Shown here piece by piece: positions 49,249 through 57,989 of a stretch of 64,000 bases of DNA. The first letter of the stretch is position 1. The number at the start of each line of letters is the position of its first letter. Location of the stretch: contig CAVXFB010000003.1 in assembly GCA_963760935.1 (NCBI GenBank), positions 1,302,001-1,366,000 of the forward strand, written 5' to 3'. The notes beneath the pieces are model-generated. The model ran no database searches and was not told the DNA's origin. It saw nothing but the letters and a program-made list of their open reading frames with translations. The position numbers and the translations under genes are program-made. This DNA comes from CAVXFB01 sp963760935. Lineage in GTDB: Bacteria > Planctomycetota > Planctomycetia > Pirellulales > Thermoguttaceae.

Positions 49249-50249
49249 AAGTCGCAGTGGCCAGCGGAAAAGGTGGAACGGGCAAGACCACGGTCGCGAC
49301 AAACCTCGCACGGGTGGCCGCCACTGACGGTTGCGCAGTGGCCTATCTCGACTGCGATGTCGAAGAACCAAATGGACATCTCTTCTTGAAGCCCACGATT
49401 GAGCGGCAGCAACCGATCAACAAGTTGCTTCCGATGGTTAACCTCGATCGCTGCACGTTTTGTGGCCGTTGCAGCCAGGTATGCCGCTACGGGGCGATTG
49501 CCTGCGTGAACAAGCAAGTGCTCGTCTTCGCCGAACTATGTCACTCATGTGGCGGGTGCATTTTGGCCTGTCCTGCCGATGCCATGCGTGAAGTCCCGAA
49601 GCCAATCGGAGAGTTGAGACTGGGTATGGCCGGCCCGATCCGGTTCATCGAGGGCCGATTGAACGTCGGTGAGGCGATGAGTCCACCGGCTATCCGTGCG
49701 GTCAAAGCGGCAGTGGAAAAAGGGGACAGTCCCCATTTGTGCGAAGCACCCGGAGGGCCGTTCCGGCAAATGGGGACTGTCCCCTTTTTCCACTTGACGA
49801 TCCTCGATTGTCCGCCGGGCACTTCTTGCCCGGTGATCGAAAGCATTCGTGGCAGCGACTTGGTGTTGCTGGTCACAGAGCCAACGCCGTTTGGGCTGCA
49901 CGACCTGAAACTGGCTGTCGAAATGGTGCGGAACTTGAAGCTCCCACTGGCCGTTGTATTGAACCGCTGCGACATCGGCGACGATCGGGTCCGCGAAAAA
50001 GGGGGACAGGCACCATTTGTGCGAAGCACCCTTCGGGCCGTTCCGGCAAATGGTGCCTGTCCCCCTTTTTCGCACCAGATGCGTCAATACTGCGCGAGCC
50101 AACGCATTGCCATACTGGCCGAGATCGCCGACGACCGGGCGGTGGCCGAAGCCTATTCACGCGGCCAATTGGCGTGTGATGCCGTGCCTTTATTCGCGGA
50201 TCACATCCGTGCGTTGCTCGGGCAGCTTCAGAAGGGAGCGGCACGATGA
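49245..50249 (+). CDS. MinD/Mrp-type ATPase with two 4Fe-4S motifs, carrying two inserted hairpins
   Basis: A 334-residue P-loop ATPase with deviant Walker A GKGGTGKT (8-15) and an inserted ferredoxin domain: C70, C73, C76, C80 and C99, C102, C105, C109. Later strands LTILDCPPGTSCPVI and LLVTEPTPFGLHDLKLAVEM are typical of the family found with orange-protein genes. Two peptide insertions, residues 157-183 and about 250-277, are encoded by 81-bp palindromic elements and have no counterpart in relatives; both fall in surface-type segments and keep the frame. Predicted partner is the next ATPase. Confidence 0.9.
   Translation: MKVAVASGKGGTGKTTVATNLARVAATDGCAVAYLDCDVEEPNGHLFLKPTIERQQPINKLLPMVNLDRCTFCGRCSQVCRYGAIACVNKQVLVFAELCHSCGGCILACPADAMREVPKPIGELRLGMAGPIRFIEGRLNVGEAMSPPAIRAVKAAVEKGDSPHLCEAPGGPFRQMGTVPFFHLTILDCPPGTSCPVIESIRGSDLVLLVTEPTPFGLHDLKLAVEMVRNLKLPLAVVLNRCDIGDDRVREKGGQAPFVRSTLRAVPANGACPPFSHQMRQYCASQRIAILAEIADDRAVAEAYSRGQLACDAVPLFADHIRALLGQLQKGAAR
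49713..49793. repeat. 81-bp palindromic (REP-like) element, copy 1, in coding sequence
   Basis: Perfect 27-bp inverted arms (49713-49739 and 49767-49793) around a 27-base centre that itself can form small hairpins (GTGC-GAA-GCAC and CCGGA...TCCGG). Each arm includes AAAAAGGGGACAG. Length is exactly 27 codons, so the host frame is kept. Confidence 0.92.
49993..50073. repeat. 81-bp palindromic (REP-like) element, copy 2, in coding sequence
   Basis: Same design as copy 1: 27-bp perfect arms (49993-50019 and 50047-50073) and a 27-base centre differing from copy 1 at three bases (GGA to TTC). The arms share AAAAAGGGG(G)ACAG but differ inward from copy 1 in compensating positions, so the pairing is conserved. 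Confidence 0.92.
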
Positions 50250-51181
50250 AAGAATTGGTGGTCATCAGTGGCAAGGGCGGCACTGGCAAGACTTCGGTAG
50301 TTGCGGCGCTGGCTACTCTGGCAAAGCCGTGTGTTCTGGTCGATTGCGATGTGGACGCCGCCGATTTGCACCTGATCTTCGAGCCGAAGGTGATCCACCG
50401 TGAGGACTTCACTGGCGGCAGCAAAGCACGGATCAAGCCCGGCCACTGCACGGCCTGCGGAAAGTGCGAGGAACTGTGCCGGTTCAATGCGATCCGCTTT
50501 GACGGTCCCGGCAATGGCCAAGTTTCACGGACATTTCGTGTCGAAACGACCGCGTGCGAGGGGTGCGGCGTCTGCGTGGATTACTGCGCCGAAAACGCCA
50601 TCGAATTTGCCCCCGCTGTCTGCGGGCAGTGGTTCGTCTCCGAGACTCGCTGCGGACCGATGGTCCATGCGAAGCTGGGCATCGCGGCCGAGAACTCGGG
50701 AAAGCTCGTCACGCAGGTTCGTCGCACTGCTCGGGAGATTGCCCATCGGCATGGGCTGGAACTGGTTCTTTGCGATGGTTCGCCGGGAATCGGTTGCCCG
50801 GTCATCGCTTCGCTGACTGGCGCGAGTCTTGCCCTATTTGTCGTCGAGCCGACTGTATCCGGCGTTCACGACTTCTGCCGCGTTGCTCAACTGGCTGCGC
50901 GATTGGACGTGCCAGGGCTTGTGGTGGTGAACAAAGCGGACCTCAATATGGCGATTGCCGAAGAGATCGAGGCAATGGCCACGCGGCACGGAATCGTTCC
51001 GATGGGTCGTATTCCCTACGACTGTGAAGTGACCTGTGCACAGATCGCTCGCAAGACGGTGGTGGAATCGTCAGATGGCCCGGCGTCTCAGGCCATACGT
51101 GCGGTATGGGGCGAGGTGCAGAAACGTCTATCGTCGGTTGCCTCGTCGGCGGTCGGCGGCTTGGTGCAAATAGGATCATAA
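50246..51181 (+). CDS. Second MinD/Mrp-type ATPase with 4Fe-4S domain
   Basis: A 311-residue paralogue of the preceding ATPase: Walker A GKGGTGKT (9-16), ferredoxin cysteines C68, C71, C74, C78 and C104, C107, C110, C114, and GSPGIGCPVIASL in the C-terminal half. It lacks the palindromic insertions, which gives a useful comparison. ATG overlaps the stop of the first ATPase by four bases. Paired ATPases of this kind are part of the orange-protein complex in Desulfovibrio. Confidence 0.9.
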   Translation: MKELVVISGKGGTGKTSVVAALATLAKPCVLVDCDVDAADLHLIFEPKVIHREDFTGGSKARIKPGHCTACGKCEELCRFNAIRFDGPGNGQVSRTFRVETTACEGCGVCVDYCAENAIEFAPAVCGQWFVSETRCGPMVHAKLGIAAENSGKLVTQVRRTAREIAHRHGLELVLCDGSPGIGCPVIASLTGASLALFVVEPTVSGVHDFCRVAQLAARLDVPGLVVVNKADLNMAIAEEIEAMATRHGIVPMGRIPYDCEVTCAQIARKTVVESSDGPASQAIRAVWGEVQKRLSSVASSAVGGLVQIGS

Positions 51182-51210
51182 CAAACCACGAGCAACCGAG
51201 GAAAAGTAAC

Positions 51211-51633
51211 GTGAGTATCGACTGGGTTCTTGATCCAAACTCTGGCGAAATGCATCCTCGGAAAGCCCTTTCGCCAGCCGTCTTGGAGCGATTTGACAAG
51301 CCTCGCAACTATGGCCCATTGGAGTCCTTCGATGGTCACGGCCGCATCACTGGCCCGTGCGGCGACACGATGGAATTCTGGATTCAGGTCACCGATGGGC
51401 GGATTGATCGGATCGGCTTCACCACAACCGGCTGCGGAACATCGCGCGCTGCCGGCAGCATAGCCACGGAGTTGGCGTCGGGACAGTCACTCAGTGAAAC
51501 CGCCAAGGTTGAGCAGGCCGACATCCTGACAGCCTTGGGCGGATTGCCCGAGGATTCCAAACACTGTGCCCTGCTGGCGTCGAACACGCTCAAAGCTGCT
51601 ATCGAAAACTATCACGATCGACAGAACGTTTAA
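51211..51633 (+). CDS. NifU/IscU-like iron-sulfur cluster scaffold
   Basis: A 140-residue protein with the three cluster-binding cysteines of the IscU fold: C50 in GPCGD (with D52), C75 in GCGTS and C119 in KHCALLA. It likely builds 4Fe-4S or related clusters for the two ATPases. The start is GTG after GAGGAAAAG; longer in-frame options lie inside the previous gene. Confidence 0.86.
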   Translation: MSIDWVLDPNSGEMHPRKALSPAVLERFDKPRNYGPLESFDGHGRITGPCGDTMEFWIQVTDGRIDRIGFTTTGCGTSRAAGSIATELASGQSLSETAKVEQADILTALGGLPEDSKHCALLASNTLKAAIENYHDRQNV

Positions 51634-51664
51634 CCTAACCTTTTTGAACTTGGAGAAACGCCTT

Positions 51665-52003
51665 ATGAAAATCGCTATCCCAATGGCCGGTGGTCGGCTG
51701 TGTATGCACTTTGGTCACTGCGAGCAATTCGCGTTGGTGGACGTAGATGAGACCGCCGGCAAGCCCACGAACACAACCCTTGTAACTCCGCCGCCGCACG
51801 AGCCGGGCTTGCTGCCGCCGTGGCTGCATGAACAGGGTGCGACCGTTATCATTGCCGGTGGCATGGGACAACGAGCGCACCAACTGTTTGCCCAAAGTGG
51901 AGTGAAAGTCGTGGTTGGCGCACCGGCCGACACACCAGAAAATCTTGTCACAGCGTACCTCGGCGGCACTCTGGTGTCGGGACAAAATGCCTGCGACCAT
52001 TGA
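51665..52003 (+). CDS. Orange-protein/NifX-like protein
   Basis: A 112-residue single-domain protein: MKIAIPMAGGRLCMHFGHCEQFALVD, with cysteine and histidines in the metal-site region (CMHFGHC), and IIAGGMGQRAHQLFAQSGV. It is the third member of this superfamily in the cluster. GGAGA lies ahead of the ATG. Its C-terminus overlaps the start of the thioesterase gene by 17 bases. Confidence 0.87.
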   Translation: MKIAIPMAGGRLCMHFGHCEQFALVDVDETAGKPTNTTLVTPPPHEPGLLPPWLHEQGATVIIAGGMGQRAHQLFAQSGVKVVVGAPADTPENLVTAYLGGTLVSGQNACDH

Positions 52004-52451
52004 AAAACGACATTCCGCCTATCGACAGCTTCGCAATGACAGCCATCCCGGCTGCGTAGTGTGTTGCCCGAGCAACGGGCATGGCCTTAACCTGGAATTC
52101 CGAATTGCTTGCGACGGCGCAGTTGAGGCGTCATTTGCGTGCAGCAAGGTATTTCAAGGTTATCCAGCCACGTTGCACGGCGGCGTGGTCTCCGCGCTAC
52201 TGGACGGTGCCATGACGAACTGCCTGTTCGCTCATGGCCACGCCTCGATGACCGCTGAACTGAACGTTCGCTTCCGGCATCCGGTAGCCACGGACAATCC
52301 GGCAACGGTGCGGGCGTGGATCACGTCCTCGACGCGCCCTGTGCATGCATTGGCTGCTGAACTTGTTCAGGACGGCATGGTTAAGGCGACGGCCAAGGCC
52401 AAGTTTCTGGAGAAGGCGGCAATGGGCTGGTTCGGGAAGGCGGGACAATGA
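51987..52451 (+). CDS. Hot-dog-fold thioesterase (PaaI-like)
   Basis: A 154-residue protein with the PaaI pattern: YPATLHGGVVSALLDGAMTNCLF (active-site region), then LNVRFRHPVATDNPATVRAWI. An N-terminal pair of cysteines (CVVCCPSN) recalls metal-binding members. Such proteins cleave acyl-CoA thioesters; the substrate is unknown. The ATG at 51987 begins the conserved part. Confidence 0.8.
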   Translation: MPATIEKRHSAYRQLRNDSHPGCVVCCPSNGHGLNLEFRIACDGAVEASFACSKVFQGYPATLHGGVVSALLDGAMTNCLFAHGHASMTAELNVRFRHPVATDNPATVRAWITSSTRPVHALAAELVQDGMVKATAKAKFLEKAAMGWFGKAGQ

Positions 52452-53287
52452 TGGCACAGACTCGCGTTACGGTTCTGGTTGAGAACACGGCCGGAGGGCG
52501 GGATGTTCTTGCGGAACATGGCCTGTCCTATTGGATCGAACACAACGGTCGGCATATCCTGCTCGACTCCGGGCAGGGTGGCGTGCTGGCAAGCAACGCC
52601 TACAGGCTGGGGATTCCACTGCGCGAAATCAATGCCCTGATTCTCAGCCACGGGCATTACGACCACACTGGCGGAGCGGCCGAGGCCCTGAAATCCACCC
52701 AATCCGTGACGGTCTACGCCCACCCGGCAGCCTTCGCGCGGAAGTTCATCCGCAACAGCGACGGCACCGCACGGGAAATCGGTATGCCGTACCCTCCGCA
52801 AGAGGCCATCCGTGCATCGCACAACCAGTGGATCGCCACCGAGCGTCCGACCGCTGTGTCGGATGGACTGACGGCGACCGGCCCTGTTCCACGGCTTTCC
52901 GATTGTGAGGACACCGGCGGGCCATTCTTCCTGGACGAAGCGTGTGCACAGCCCGATCCCTTGGAAGACGATCAATCGGTATTCTTCGACACGAGTGAAG
53001 GCATAGTGGTGCTCTTGGGATGCGCGCACTCGGGCGTCGTCAACACCCTGAACTACATCCGCCAATTGACAGACAAACGTCCCATTCGCGCAGTGATCGG
53101 CGGGATGCACCTGGTTGGAGCTTCCTCACGGCGGATCGAGCGAACGATTGAGGAACTCCAAAGAATTGGCGTCGGGCGGCTGGCGCCCGCACATTGCACT
53201 GGAATGCCGGCGACGGTGGCCCTGTGGAATGCGTTTCCAGGCCGATGCCAACCCTGCCCCGTGGGAACGAGATTCGAGTTCGATTGA
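52448..53287 (+). CDS. Metallo-beta-lactamase-fold hydrolase
   Basis: A 279-residue protein with the metal motif H68-x-H70-x-D72-H73 (LSHGHYDHTGG), later metal ligands likely in GCAHSG and APAHCTGM. The length and the pattern LLDSGQGG...ILSHGHYDHTGGA fit the subgroup that includes archaeal pterin-related enzymes. The ATG overlaps the thioesterase stop. It ends the cluster. Confidence 0.85.
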   Translation: MMAQTRVTVLVENTAGGRDVLAEHGLSYWIEHNGRHILLDSGQGGVLASNAYRLGIPLREINALILSHGHYDHTGGAAEALKSTQSVTVYAHPAAFARKFIRNSDGTAREIGMPYPPQEAIRASHNQWIATERPTAVSDGLTATGPVPRLSDCEDTGGPFFLDEACAQPDPLEDDQSVFFDTSEGIVVLLGCAHSGVVNTLNYIRQLTDKRPIRAVIGGMHLVGASSRRIERTIEELQRIGVGRLAPAHCTGMPATVALWNAFPGRCQPCPVGTRFEFD

Positions 53288-53303
53288 AAAGGCATGGTCC
53301 GCA

Positions 53304-53438
53304 ATGGGCAGCACGAAAGCCAACCATTTCGACCAGTCCACGGCCCACTGGGACGCGGAGCCCTCGCGTCCGTCGCGTCAATTCCGACCTCCGGTTCTTC
53401 TCGCTGTCGCAGTTGCCCAGCGGACTGGTGCCGTTTAA
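53304..53438 (+). pseudogene. 5' remnant of a SAM methyltransferase gene
   Basis: ATG at 53304 opens MGSTKANHFDQSTAHWDAEP, a usual N-terminus of small class I methyltransferases, then similarity is lost. The rest of the enzyme is missing, cut off by later rearrangement before 53439. Confidence 0.4.
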
Positions 53439-53907
53439 CTGTTGTTGGATAAACCACTGCGTGCGAGCAGCATACGGTGAGTGGGCGGCACTGGACTCGA
53501 ACCACCCGCCGCAAAACATGATGGCGAAAGGGCTTTCGTGAGTCCTCCAAGTGCGGGTGGCACAGAATCCGGCACACTTGCGGATCGGCCGAAGAGCCTG
53601 ACGGTTCGCTGTCCGGTGTGCGGGCAAGGCTTTAACGGCTGCGGCGCACTTCACCTCACCTATGCCGCGCCCATGGTTTCGCATCGGCACGCTCTGCCGT
53701 GATTGCCGGGCATGCGGTGAAGCTAGCGGAGGAGTGCATGGGCTGATTGCTGGACGCAAAAAAGGGTCCATTTTCGAGAGACACAGAATTCGGCTGAGTA
53801 GATGAGGCACAGGGAGGCTAACGAATAGGAATCAACCGCGACCGCACGTGGTTCGTGCGTGTGGGCGTCGGCTGCGTGCCATGGTTAGCCGAGTGTAATT
53901 TGATCCT
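53439..53907. other. Gene-poor stretch with a tRNA-like T-arm fragment
   Basis: No gene is supported. On the minus strand near 53480-53512 there is a T-arm-like sequence (GGTTCGAGTCC then GCCGCCCAC), the kind of 3' tRNA-like piece that often gives false ORFs in these genomes. A plus-strand ORF at 53481-53702 has CPVCGQGFNGC but no further support. Confidence 0.4.
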
Positions 53908-54126
53908 TCACCATTCAAATGGATTGCTGGTTTCGTCTTTAAATTTCCCGGAAGAAAGAATCGCTTTGAGAGCACTTAGGTTATCGCAGTACAACCCCCT
54001 GGCAACCAATATGGGCTCCGCAGCTTCATTCGATGTCTTGAAAAGGACAAAATGTTGATGTCTTCCTCTACCGCCTGCTTCATACCAAATATATTCAAGG
54101 TCCTTTGTTTTCCCACCACTGATTAG
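53908..54126 (-). pseudogene. 3' part of a lipoprotein gene split by IS701-type element
   Basis: Joined to its 5' part (55657-55939) this reads on in frame: ...RRL, then ISGGKTKDLEYIWYEAGG, HQHFVLFKTSNEAAEPILVARGL and KAILSSGKFKDETSNPFEW, ending at 53908. The codon at the junction is rebuilt once one copy of the 4-bp target duplication is removed. The full product would be about 165 residues. Function unknown. Confidence 0.85.
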
Positions 54127-55656
54127 TTTTACTGCGCAGGATTGATATTGCGTAAATCGGCGAGTTTGGCGAAGCTGTAGCCATCCAACACGGAGGGCTT
54201 GGCATGGACGCCAAACAGATTCGCCAGTTGAAGCCGATGCTGACACGTTACTTGAAACAGTTCGACGATTGCTTTACCCAACGGCAGACGCGGGCTCATT
54301 TCTCGACCTATGTCGAGGGCCAATTGTCCGATCTCAGCGAAAAAAGCTGTGAACCGATCGCCGTTGCCGCCGGGATTCCCCCGCGAAACTTGCAGGAGTT
54401 TTTGTCCACCTACAAGTGGGAAGAAGATCGCACTCGAAATCGCTTGCAAGAGATCGTGATCCGGGACCACGCTGGTCGCAATTCGGTCGGCATCATCGAC
54501 GAAACCAGCGACGTGAAGCAAGGAGGCAAAACCCCTGGCGTCAAACGGCAGTGGTGCGGCACGGTTGGTAAGACGGAAAACTGCATCGTCACCGTGCATC
54601 TCGCCTACGCCACCGGCGATTTCCATTGCCTGTTGGACGGCGACTTGTTTCTGCCCGAGGACTGGTCGGACGACCGCGCCCGTTGCCGCGCGGCGGGCAT
54701 TCCCGACGATGTGGTGTATCGGCCGAAATGGAAAATCGCTTTGGAGCTTTTCGACCGCGCGGAAGACAACGGAGTGACGTTCGACTGGCTGACGTTCGAC
54801 GAGGGATATGGCGGAAAGCCCGCGTTTTTGCGGGAATTGCACGGTCGCAAGCAGTGTTTTGTGGGCGAAGTGCCGAAGACGTTCACCGGCTGGATTCACG
54901 AGCCGCGCGTAACGGATCGCCCGTTTCGGCGAGCCAAGGGGCGTGGCCGCAAGACGCCGCGAGCCATTGCCGGCAGCCGTCCGGCCATCAGCGTTGAAAA
55001 CATGCTCAAATACTCGCCGGAACTGCGGGACCAGGAGTGGGTGCGGTATCGCGTCAAGGACGGCGAAAAGGGGCCGATGGTTTGGGAGGCAAGACACGTT
55101 TGGATTACGGTCAAGGATGAGAAGGGCTTGCCCGGAATGCGGCTGCATCTGGCGGTAGCCCGCAATGTCTTGGACCCGGCGGAGATCAAGTTTTTCCTCG
55201 GTGACGCTCCGTTGGAGACGAGCGTGCAAACCTTGTTGCTGGTGGCGTTCTCGCGATGGCGTGTTGAACGGTGTTTTGAGGATCAAAAACAAGAAGTCGG
55301 GCTCGATCAATGGGAAGGGCGTCACTGGCTGGGATTGAAGCGACACTTGATCCTGACATCGGTGAGCTACTTGTTCATGGCGCGAGTCCGCGAGACTTTG
55401 CGGGGGAAAAAATCCCGAGTTGACCGTGTGCCAAGTACATACGGCAATGGGATCACTGGTGCGGAGTTGGTGGCTTAGCGGTCGGGCGTCTGCGGCACTG
55501 ATTGAAGCAACCGCAAGGACAATCCAGCACTGGCAACAGCGCAATGCAACAGCACGGCGATGCCACATCAAGCGAACACGAAAGAAACTGCGACACCTGG
55601 GCATTTATCTGAAAAACCTCATACGCTGCAAATGGCCGTAATCCTGCGCAGTAAAA
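54127..55656 (+). mobile_element. IS701-family insertion sequence, complete
   Basis: 1530 bp with perfect 17-bp terminal inverted repeats (54127-54143 and 55640-55656, TTTTACTGCGCAGGATT) and a 4-bp target duplication TTAG on both sides (54123-54126 and 55657-55660), which fits the YTAR target rule of IS701. One transposase gene fills it. Confidence 0.93.
54204..55641 (+). CDS. IS701-family transposase (frameshifted)
   Basis: A DDE transposase of about 478 residues: IIDETSDVKQGGKTPGVKRQ with GIIDE, later LTFDEGYGG, and RWRVERCFEDQKQEVGLDQWEGR holding the conserved E region. The frame breaks at the A6 tract near 55407-55412; five A would restore NPELTVCQVHTAMG and the C-terminal end at 55641. 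The other strand has a long empty ORF (54129-55604), rejected. Confidence 0.9.
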
Positions 55657-55939
55657 TTAGACGACGCAATGGAAGAGGCGGCTTGCTGGAATCGATAACA
55701 CACCCGACCTGAAATTGTTGTCCAGGAAGTGCAATTCCGCCGACAAAGTTTCCTGAAATGAATCTTTGAACTGGTTTCGAAAATCCATCGATGGTGAAGA
55801 TGTCTTGGAATTGAGTGTTAACGAATAACGAAGCAGAAGACACAGGTAACGATGACACAGGGGGTTTCTTCTGGCAAGAAACCGCGGCGCATCCTGCCAA
55901 GAGAAATAAGAGAACTCTTGATACGCGGAAGAGGTTCAT
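55657..55939 (-). pseudogene. 5' part of the IS-split lipoprotein gene
   Basis: Starts at ATG 55939 after GGAGG, with a lipoprotein signal (LLAGCAAVSC, either Cys possible), then PPVSSLPVSSASLF and FTIDGFSKPVQRFISGNF up to the insertion. Its upstream region is the 99-bp repeat R1. Confidence 0.85.
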
Positions 55940-55969
55940 TCATCCTCCATTGGTTGGGGACCACTTCGA

Positions 55970-56068
55970 CCGCTGAAAGTACAACAAAACTATACCATTT
56001 TTCGCAGCCGAGCATGGCGTTGGCAAGCAACCCCTCCGCGGACAGCGATTTGACTCGCTGACCATAGC
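55970..56068 (-). repeat. 99-bp repeat R1, copy a, upstream of lipoprotein gene
   Basis: Nearly identical (about five mismatches in 99) to copy b at 61766-61786 plus 62831-62908. In both places it lies 25-30 bp before the start of a minus-strand exported-protein gene. Read on that strand it contains TGGTATAGT here, an extended -10-like sequence, so it may be a shared promoter module. Confidence 0.8.
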
Positions 56069-56083
56069 GATTCACATGTCAAC

Positions 56084-56178
56084 AATCGTTGCTTTAATGG
56101 GCCTCGAACCGAGCCCATCCCCCTCAGGCGACCGCCCGACGTTCCCAGATTGCTCGCCAGCACCGTTTGATGGAACCG
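56084..56178. repeat. 95-bp repeat R2, copy a
   Basis: Closely matches copy b (60917-61010). It centres on a GGCTCG-AAC-CGAGCC type hairpin followed by ATCCCCCTCAGGCGACC and ends TTTGATGGAACCG. A much weaker third copy may exist around 62925-63020. The remainder of 55940-56527 shows no gene. Confidence 0.75.
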
Positions 56179-56527
56179 AAACGGCAGTGCCGAGAAACGG
56201 GGTGGATTGATGAGCGTTGCAGGAAACGGCTGACTTTTTGCGTCAGATCAAAGCAACGACGGGGTTGCAGCCGCTCTCGGCCTCCGGAGTATTGCCGCAG
56301 CGCGATTCCCGCGTTGGCCTAACCTCTCAGAACGCTACAGGCCAAGGTGTCCCAGTAGGCGATTAGCGTCTTTTCGGATTGCAAGTTTTGTTCCAGTATG
56401 AAGATAGTGATAGTGCCATGCTATCTCGTAAGACAATTTTCAATCTGGGGGTAACATACCAGGCGTGAGCTGCCTTCTCGTCACTAACCGCAGCTCCTGC
56501 TCGCTTTGTTGCCTGGAGGGCCTAAAA

Positions 56528-57628
56528 ATGCAAGTGGACACACGTCGGAACGACGCAGAAGACTTGGGGCTTGTCGGGGTATCCGCCTGGACAACTAGCA
56601 TCCGGGCGGAAGTCCACACGGCGGCGGCCTGTCCGTCCACTGTGTTGGTCACTGGACCTACTGGGACGGGGAAGGAAGTCATCGCCCGGGCGATCCACGC
56701 TCATGGTCCCCGGGCGGGCAAGCCGTTCATCCCCGTCGATTGCGCCGCCATCCCCGCGACGTTGTTTTCGAGCCATATTTTCGGACACCTCAAAGGCGCA
56801 TTCACCGGCGCCGAATATGCCGCACTCGGTTGTTTTCGGGCAGCGGACGGAGGAACGCTCTTCCTTGATGAGATCGGCGAACTCGGTTCCGACATGCAGA
56901 CCAAATTGCTCCGCGTTCTCCAGCAGCGTACAGTGTGTCCGGTCGGCAGCTATCAGGAGATCCCCGTCGATGTCCGTGTGATTGCCGCCACAAATCGCGA
57001 TCTCGATTGCGAAGTAAGGGCGGGTCGGTTTCGCGAAGACCTTTTCTATCGACTGAACGTAATTTCGCTGCGGACGGCGCCCTTACGCGAGCGGCCGGAG
57101 GACATTGCGGAACTCGCCCACCACTTCCTGAGCAAGCTGGCGTTTAACTGCGGGCTGGCGGCGAAACATCTTTCCGAGGCGGCTCTCATTCGATTACAGC
57201 GATGCGATTGGCCGGGAAATGTTCGGCAACTTGAGAATGTGTTGGAACGCGCGGCCTTTTCGAGTCAGGAGAAAACGATCGGCGTCGAGGACGTTTTCAC
57301 CGGGGAGGCCGAGGTTGTTGTGCCCGCGGCGGTTGACCCTAAGAGTTTGGTTCTTACGCGCGTTTCGTTCGCCTCCGGCCCCGCAAAAAACCGCACCGAG
57401 GAATACTCAAGACAGTGTTGCTTCGCCGCCGCCGAGGGAAGTTGGGTCACCATGGCGGAAGTGGAGCGTGAGCATATCCGCAGAACTTTAGGGCTTACCA
57501 ACGGCAATCAGAGCGAGGCGGCTCAACTACTCGGCATCGAGCGTCATCAACTCGCCCGGAAGCTCCGCAAGTACGGTCTGGACGTTCTCTCCCCTAGATG
57601 CGTTCAGGTATCCAATCGGGCGGCTTAA
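56528..57628 (+). CDS. Sigma-54-dependent activator without regulatory domain
   Basis: A 366-residue AAA+ enhancer-binding protein that starts almost directly in the ATPase domain: Walker A GPTGTGKE 43-50, sigma-54 loop GAFTGA 90-95, Walker B LFLDE 111-115, then a Fis-type HTH (NQSEAAQLLGIERHQLARKL). No sensory domain is present. GGAGGG precedes the ATG at 56528; an in-frame start at 56465 is weaker. It lies ahead of a PEP-CTERM gene group and a matching -24/-12 promoter, as in PEP-CTERM-linked regulators of other bacteria. Confidence 0.9.
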   Translation: MQVDTRRNDAEDLGLVGVSAWTTSIRAEVHTAAACPSTVLVTGPTGTGKEVIARAIHAHGPRAGKPFIPVDCAAIPATLFSSHIFGHLKGAFTGAEYAALGCFRAADGGTLFLDEIGELGSDMQTKLLRVLQQRTVCPVGSYQEIPVDVRVIAATNRDLDCEVRAGRFREDLFYRLNVISLRTAPLRERPEDIAELAHHFLSKLAFNCGLAAKHLSEAALIRLQRCDWPGNVRQLENVLERAAFSSQEKTIGVEDVFTGEAEVVVPAAVDPKSLVLTRVSFASGPAKNRTEEYSRQCCFAAAEGSWVTMAEVEREHIRRTLGLTNGNQSEAAQLLGIERHQLARKLRKYGLDVLSPRCVQVSNRAA

Positions 57629-57770
57629 GCCGATTTTTTCACTGGTAAGCCGGCTGGCGCAAAACGGTCGTTTCGCTGGCGGGAAGTGTGCTACCGTGTC
57701 TCGAATCGGTGCGTCCTTTTTCGCGTCTGCACCATTCTTCCATTCCCCTCATACCCTCCGTGGAACGCAA

Positions 57771-57812
57771 TGTACCAAGGGGATTGGTATGAAACATACC
57801 AACGCTGGTACA
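57771..57812 (+). promoter_or_regulatory. Nested palindrome, likely activator site
   Basis: TTGGTATG-AAA-CATACCAA (57784-57802) lies inside an outer pair TGTACCA (57771-57777) and TGGTACA (57806-57812). It ends about 120 bp before the -24 element, the usual place for sigma-54 activator binding. Confidence 0.7.
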
Positions 57813-57932
57813 TCTTCTACCATCGTCTGCGAGTTCCTCTAGACAACTTCGCACTCGACATCTTTATCCCTTCCTCCATCTCGTTTCGCCGCAAGCACTT
57901 GACACATATCGCCGAGCGCGGTTCGCAGTGTT

Positions 57933-57946
57933 GGCATGACATCTGC
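57933..57946 (+). promoter_or_regulatory. Sigma-54 (-24/-12) promoter
   Basis: tTGGCATgacatcTGCTaa: GG at 57933-57934, ten bases, GC at 57945-57946, close to consensus. Start of transcription expected near 57958, about 30 bases before the receiver-like gene. The rest of 57629-57989 holds only the palindrome above. Confidence 0.75.
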
Positions 57947-57989
57947 TAAGAGTCGCATTCAAACTCTCCTGCAACGAGAAGGTGCCACC

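Noticed and set aside
49713..50073. CRISPR-like repeats
   Set aside because: Only two palindromic units inside coding sequence, 200 bp apart, no spacers or cas genes.
54129..55604. 491-residue minus-strand ORF in the IS701-type element
   Set aside because: Shadow of the transposase, with no protein-like features.
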